Shown piece after piece: positions 22,502 through 23,674 of a stretch of DNA of 23,674 bases. The position numbers and the translations under genes were made by a program. Every line of letters begins with the position of its first letter. Position 1 is the first letter of the stretch. The notes below the pieces were generated by a model. That model was not told the DNA's origin, searched no databases, and saw only the letters and a list, made by a program, of their open reading frames with translations. The stretch is from contig CAJXIT010000007.1 in the NCBI GenBank assembly GCA_913054055.1, forward strand, positions 1-23,674, written 5' to 3'. The DNA comes from an uncultured Thalassolituus sp. GTDB lineage: Bacteria > Pseudomonadota > Gammaproteobacteria > Pseudomonadales > Oceanobacteraceae.

Positions 22502-23674
22502 CTAAAAACTGACTTCTACTGCAGCATAAATGCCTTGGGAATGATTTTGAGGAAATGTATTAACCAGTCTACGGCCAAGCTCTGGATACCAGACATCTTC
22601 ATCTAGCAGGTTATTGGCATATAAAGATACTTGAACTGTCTGATATTTTTCATTTTCTAAGAGATACCCTAGATTTGTTTCTACGTTAAGACTGATCAGG
22701 TTAACCGCCTCTGACGCCGGATTAACCACTTGAGCAGAGCTGCCCTCTAAATCTTCCAGTTTACTGGCCGCGCCAAAGTAATTACTCCAAATCCCAAGCA
22801 CAAGCTGTTTGTTCGGGCGGTAGGTAAAACCCAGTTTCAACATTTCGTTTGCCGCTGCCATAACATCATCCTGACCGGATTCATCTTCATTCATTTGATG
22901 ACTGAAACTGCCTTGAAAACGCATGGTTTCATTCACTTGCTTATTCCATTCAACCTCAACGCCACTGTAATAAACCTTTTCAGGTTGATTTATGAACGTA
23001 TTGGCAGAACCGACCAAGGCTCGTTCAATTAAATTTTCTGCTTCGCTGTAATATACCGTGGTAGTAAGAGACAAGGATTCATCTCCAAAAATTAACTGAG
23101 CCTCTGCGGTTTCAATTGATTCAGGGTCAAGTGTATCGTTACCCTCTAAAAATCCGGATTCAAAATACAATTCAGACCCATAAGGTGACCTAAACGCTTT
23201 GGCATATAACAGTTTTCCATGCCATTGATCACTGTATCTATGCACCAGAGCTAACCTTGGCGAGGCATCCAAATCATCTCCATCAGGCTTATTCCATTGC
23301 ACCCCAGCTGTTAGCCGTGTTTTCTCACTTAATAGGTATTCCAGCTGTCCATACAGAGAATGTCGCTCAGTTCGGTATTCCCCACCTCGCGTATATAAAT
23401 TCCCTTTCACCACATCTGAACTAACACCAGCCACCATATTTAATGATTCTGAAATACTGCCGTTAATAGTAATCTCTGAGATATAACCCTCAGAAGCAAA
23501 TTCCGAGAACCCACCACTCTCTGTAAACACAAGTCGATCAAGTTGGTTACTGGTAAAGTTAGCCGCTACCCCCCAATCAGACGAAAGATCATATTGATAA
23601 CTAAGGTCATAGAATTCTCGGTTCAATTCAAAATCAGCTCGATTGCTCCATAAAAATGCCCCCGATACAGCGGG
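22502..23674 (-). CDS. TonB-dependent outer-membrane receptor, C-terminal part
   Basis: The frame is open from the window edge to TAG 22502, giving about 390 C-terminal residues; the true N-terminus with signal, TonB box and plug lies beyond 23674. No internal start should be assumed. The part is a beta-barrel of alternating strands. It has LLYAKAFRSPYGSELYFESG (barrel segment typical of TonB receptors), LDPESIETAEAQL, NNLLDEDVWYPE near the end and the final strand ending in Phe, which the BAM machinery requires. It imports an unknown ligand such as a siderophore, metal chelate or vitamin. No Fur box could be checked because the promoter is outside. Confidence 0.92.
   Translation of the reverse strand, partial: PAVSGAFLWSNRADFELNREFYDLSYQYDLSSDWGVAANFTSNQLDRLVFTESGGFSEFASEGYISEITINGSISESLNMVAGVSSDVVKGNLYTRGGEYRTERHSLYGQLEYLLSEKTRLTAGVQWNKPDGDDLDASPRLALVHRYSDQWHGKLLYAKAFRSPYGSELYFESGFLEGNDTLDPESIETAEAQLIFGDESLSLTTTVYYSEAENLIERALVGSANTFINQPEKVYYSGVEVEWNKQVNETMRFQGSFSHQMNEDESGQDDVMAAANEMLKLGFTYRPNKQLVLGIWSNYFGAASKLEDLEGSSAQVVNPASEAVNLISLNVETNLGYLLENEKYQTVQVSLYANNLLDEDVWYPELGRRLVNTFPQNHSQGIYAAVEVSF

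Overview
The window looks like chromosomal DNA of a marine gammaproteobacterium of the Oceanospirillales/Pseudomonadales type. The base composition is moderately AT-rich, with AT-rich gaps between genes. Several genes are typical of this group: an OspR-like regulator beside a glutathione peroxidase, an msrB/alaA pair, a PA1571-family small protein, RhlB with a Lys/Ala/Pro-rich N-terminus, EpmC, a DUF5610-like protein and CysZ. Placement rests on gene content and protein motifs only; no species call is made.

Layout. 1-122: most of a tRNA-Glu(UUC) gene on the minus strand, with a strong stringent-type promoter. 190-978: an unrecognised membrane-anchored protein. 1011-4704: an oxidative-stress block. 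It holds a thiol-based MarR regulator (OspR/OhrR type), a thioredoxin-type glutathione peroxidase with a palindrome in its upstream region, and msrB, which carries an in-frame amber codon. Between gpx and msrB sit a divergent AraC-type regulator and a membrane fatty-acid hydroxylase. 4886-6553: alaA and a small unrecognised protein. 6554-6972: no gene, but five REP-type units and part of a second hairpin repeat. 6973-8187: an rRNA-type methyltransferase and a divergent PA1571-family protein with its own promoter and terminator.

8209-12647: a tight minus-strand operon in the order epmC, rhlB, a secreted protein, a 5'-3' exonuclease, pdxB. It mixes translation, RNA turnover, DNA metabolism and vitamin B6 synthesis. 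12674-16987 (plus strand): a possible 58-residue ORF coupled to a MATE pump, an unrecognised 223-residue protein, the peptidoglycan glycosyltransferase MtgA, and a lipoprotein built on a duplicated repeat. 16988-17539: a gene-free stretch with two diverged copies of a repeat of about 125 bp. 17540-19796 (minus): a Cys-rich lipoprotein, a glutaredoxin-like protein and a DUF5610-like protein. 19797-20248: gene-free, with a small GC-rich structured island. 20249-21292: a membrane fatty-acid desaturase. 21293-21601: hairpin repeats. 21602-23674 (minus): CysZ and the C-terminal part of a TonB-dependent receptor that runs off the window.

Most of the window is core housekeeping. I saw no CRISPR array, phage, intact insertion sequence or defence island. 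The most notable points are the interrupted msrB, the hydroxylase/regulator pair inside the stress cluster, a two-module hairpin repeat whose halves also occur separately, the possible coupled small ORF before the MATE gene, and the unexplained structured island near 20,000.
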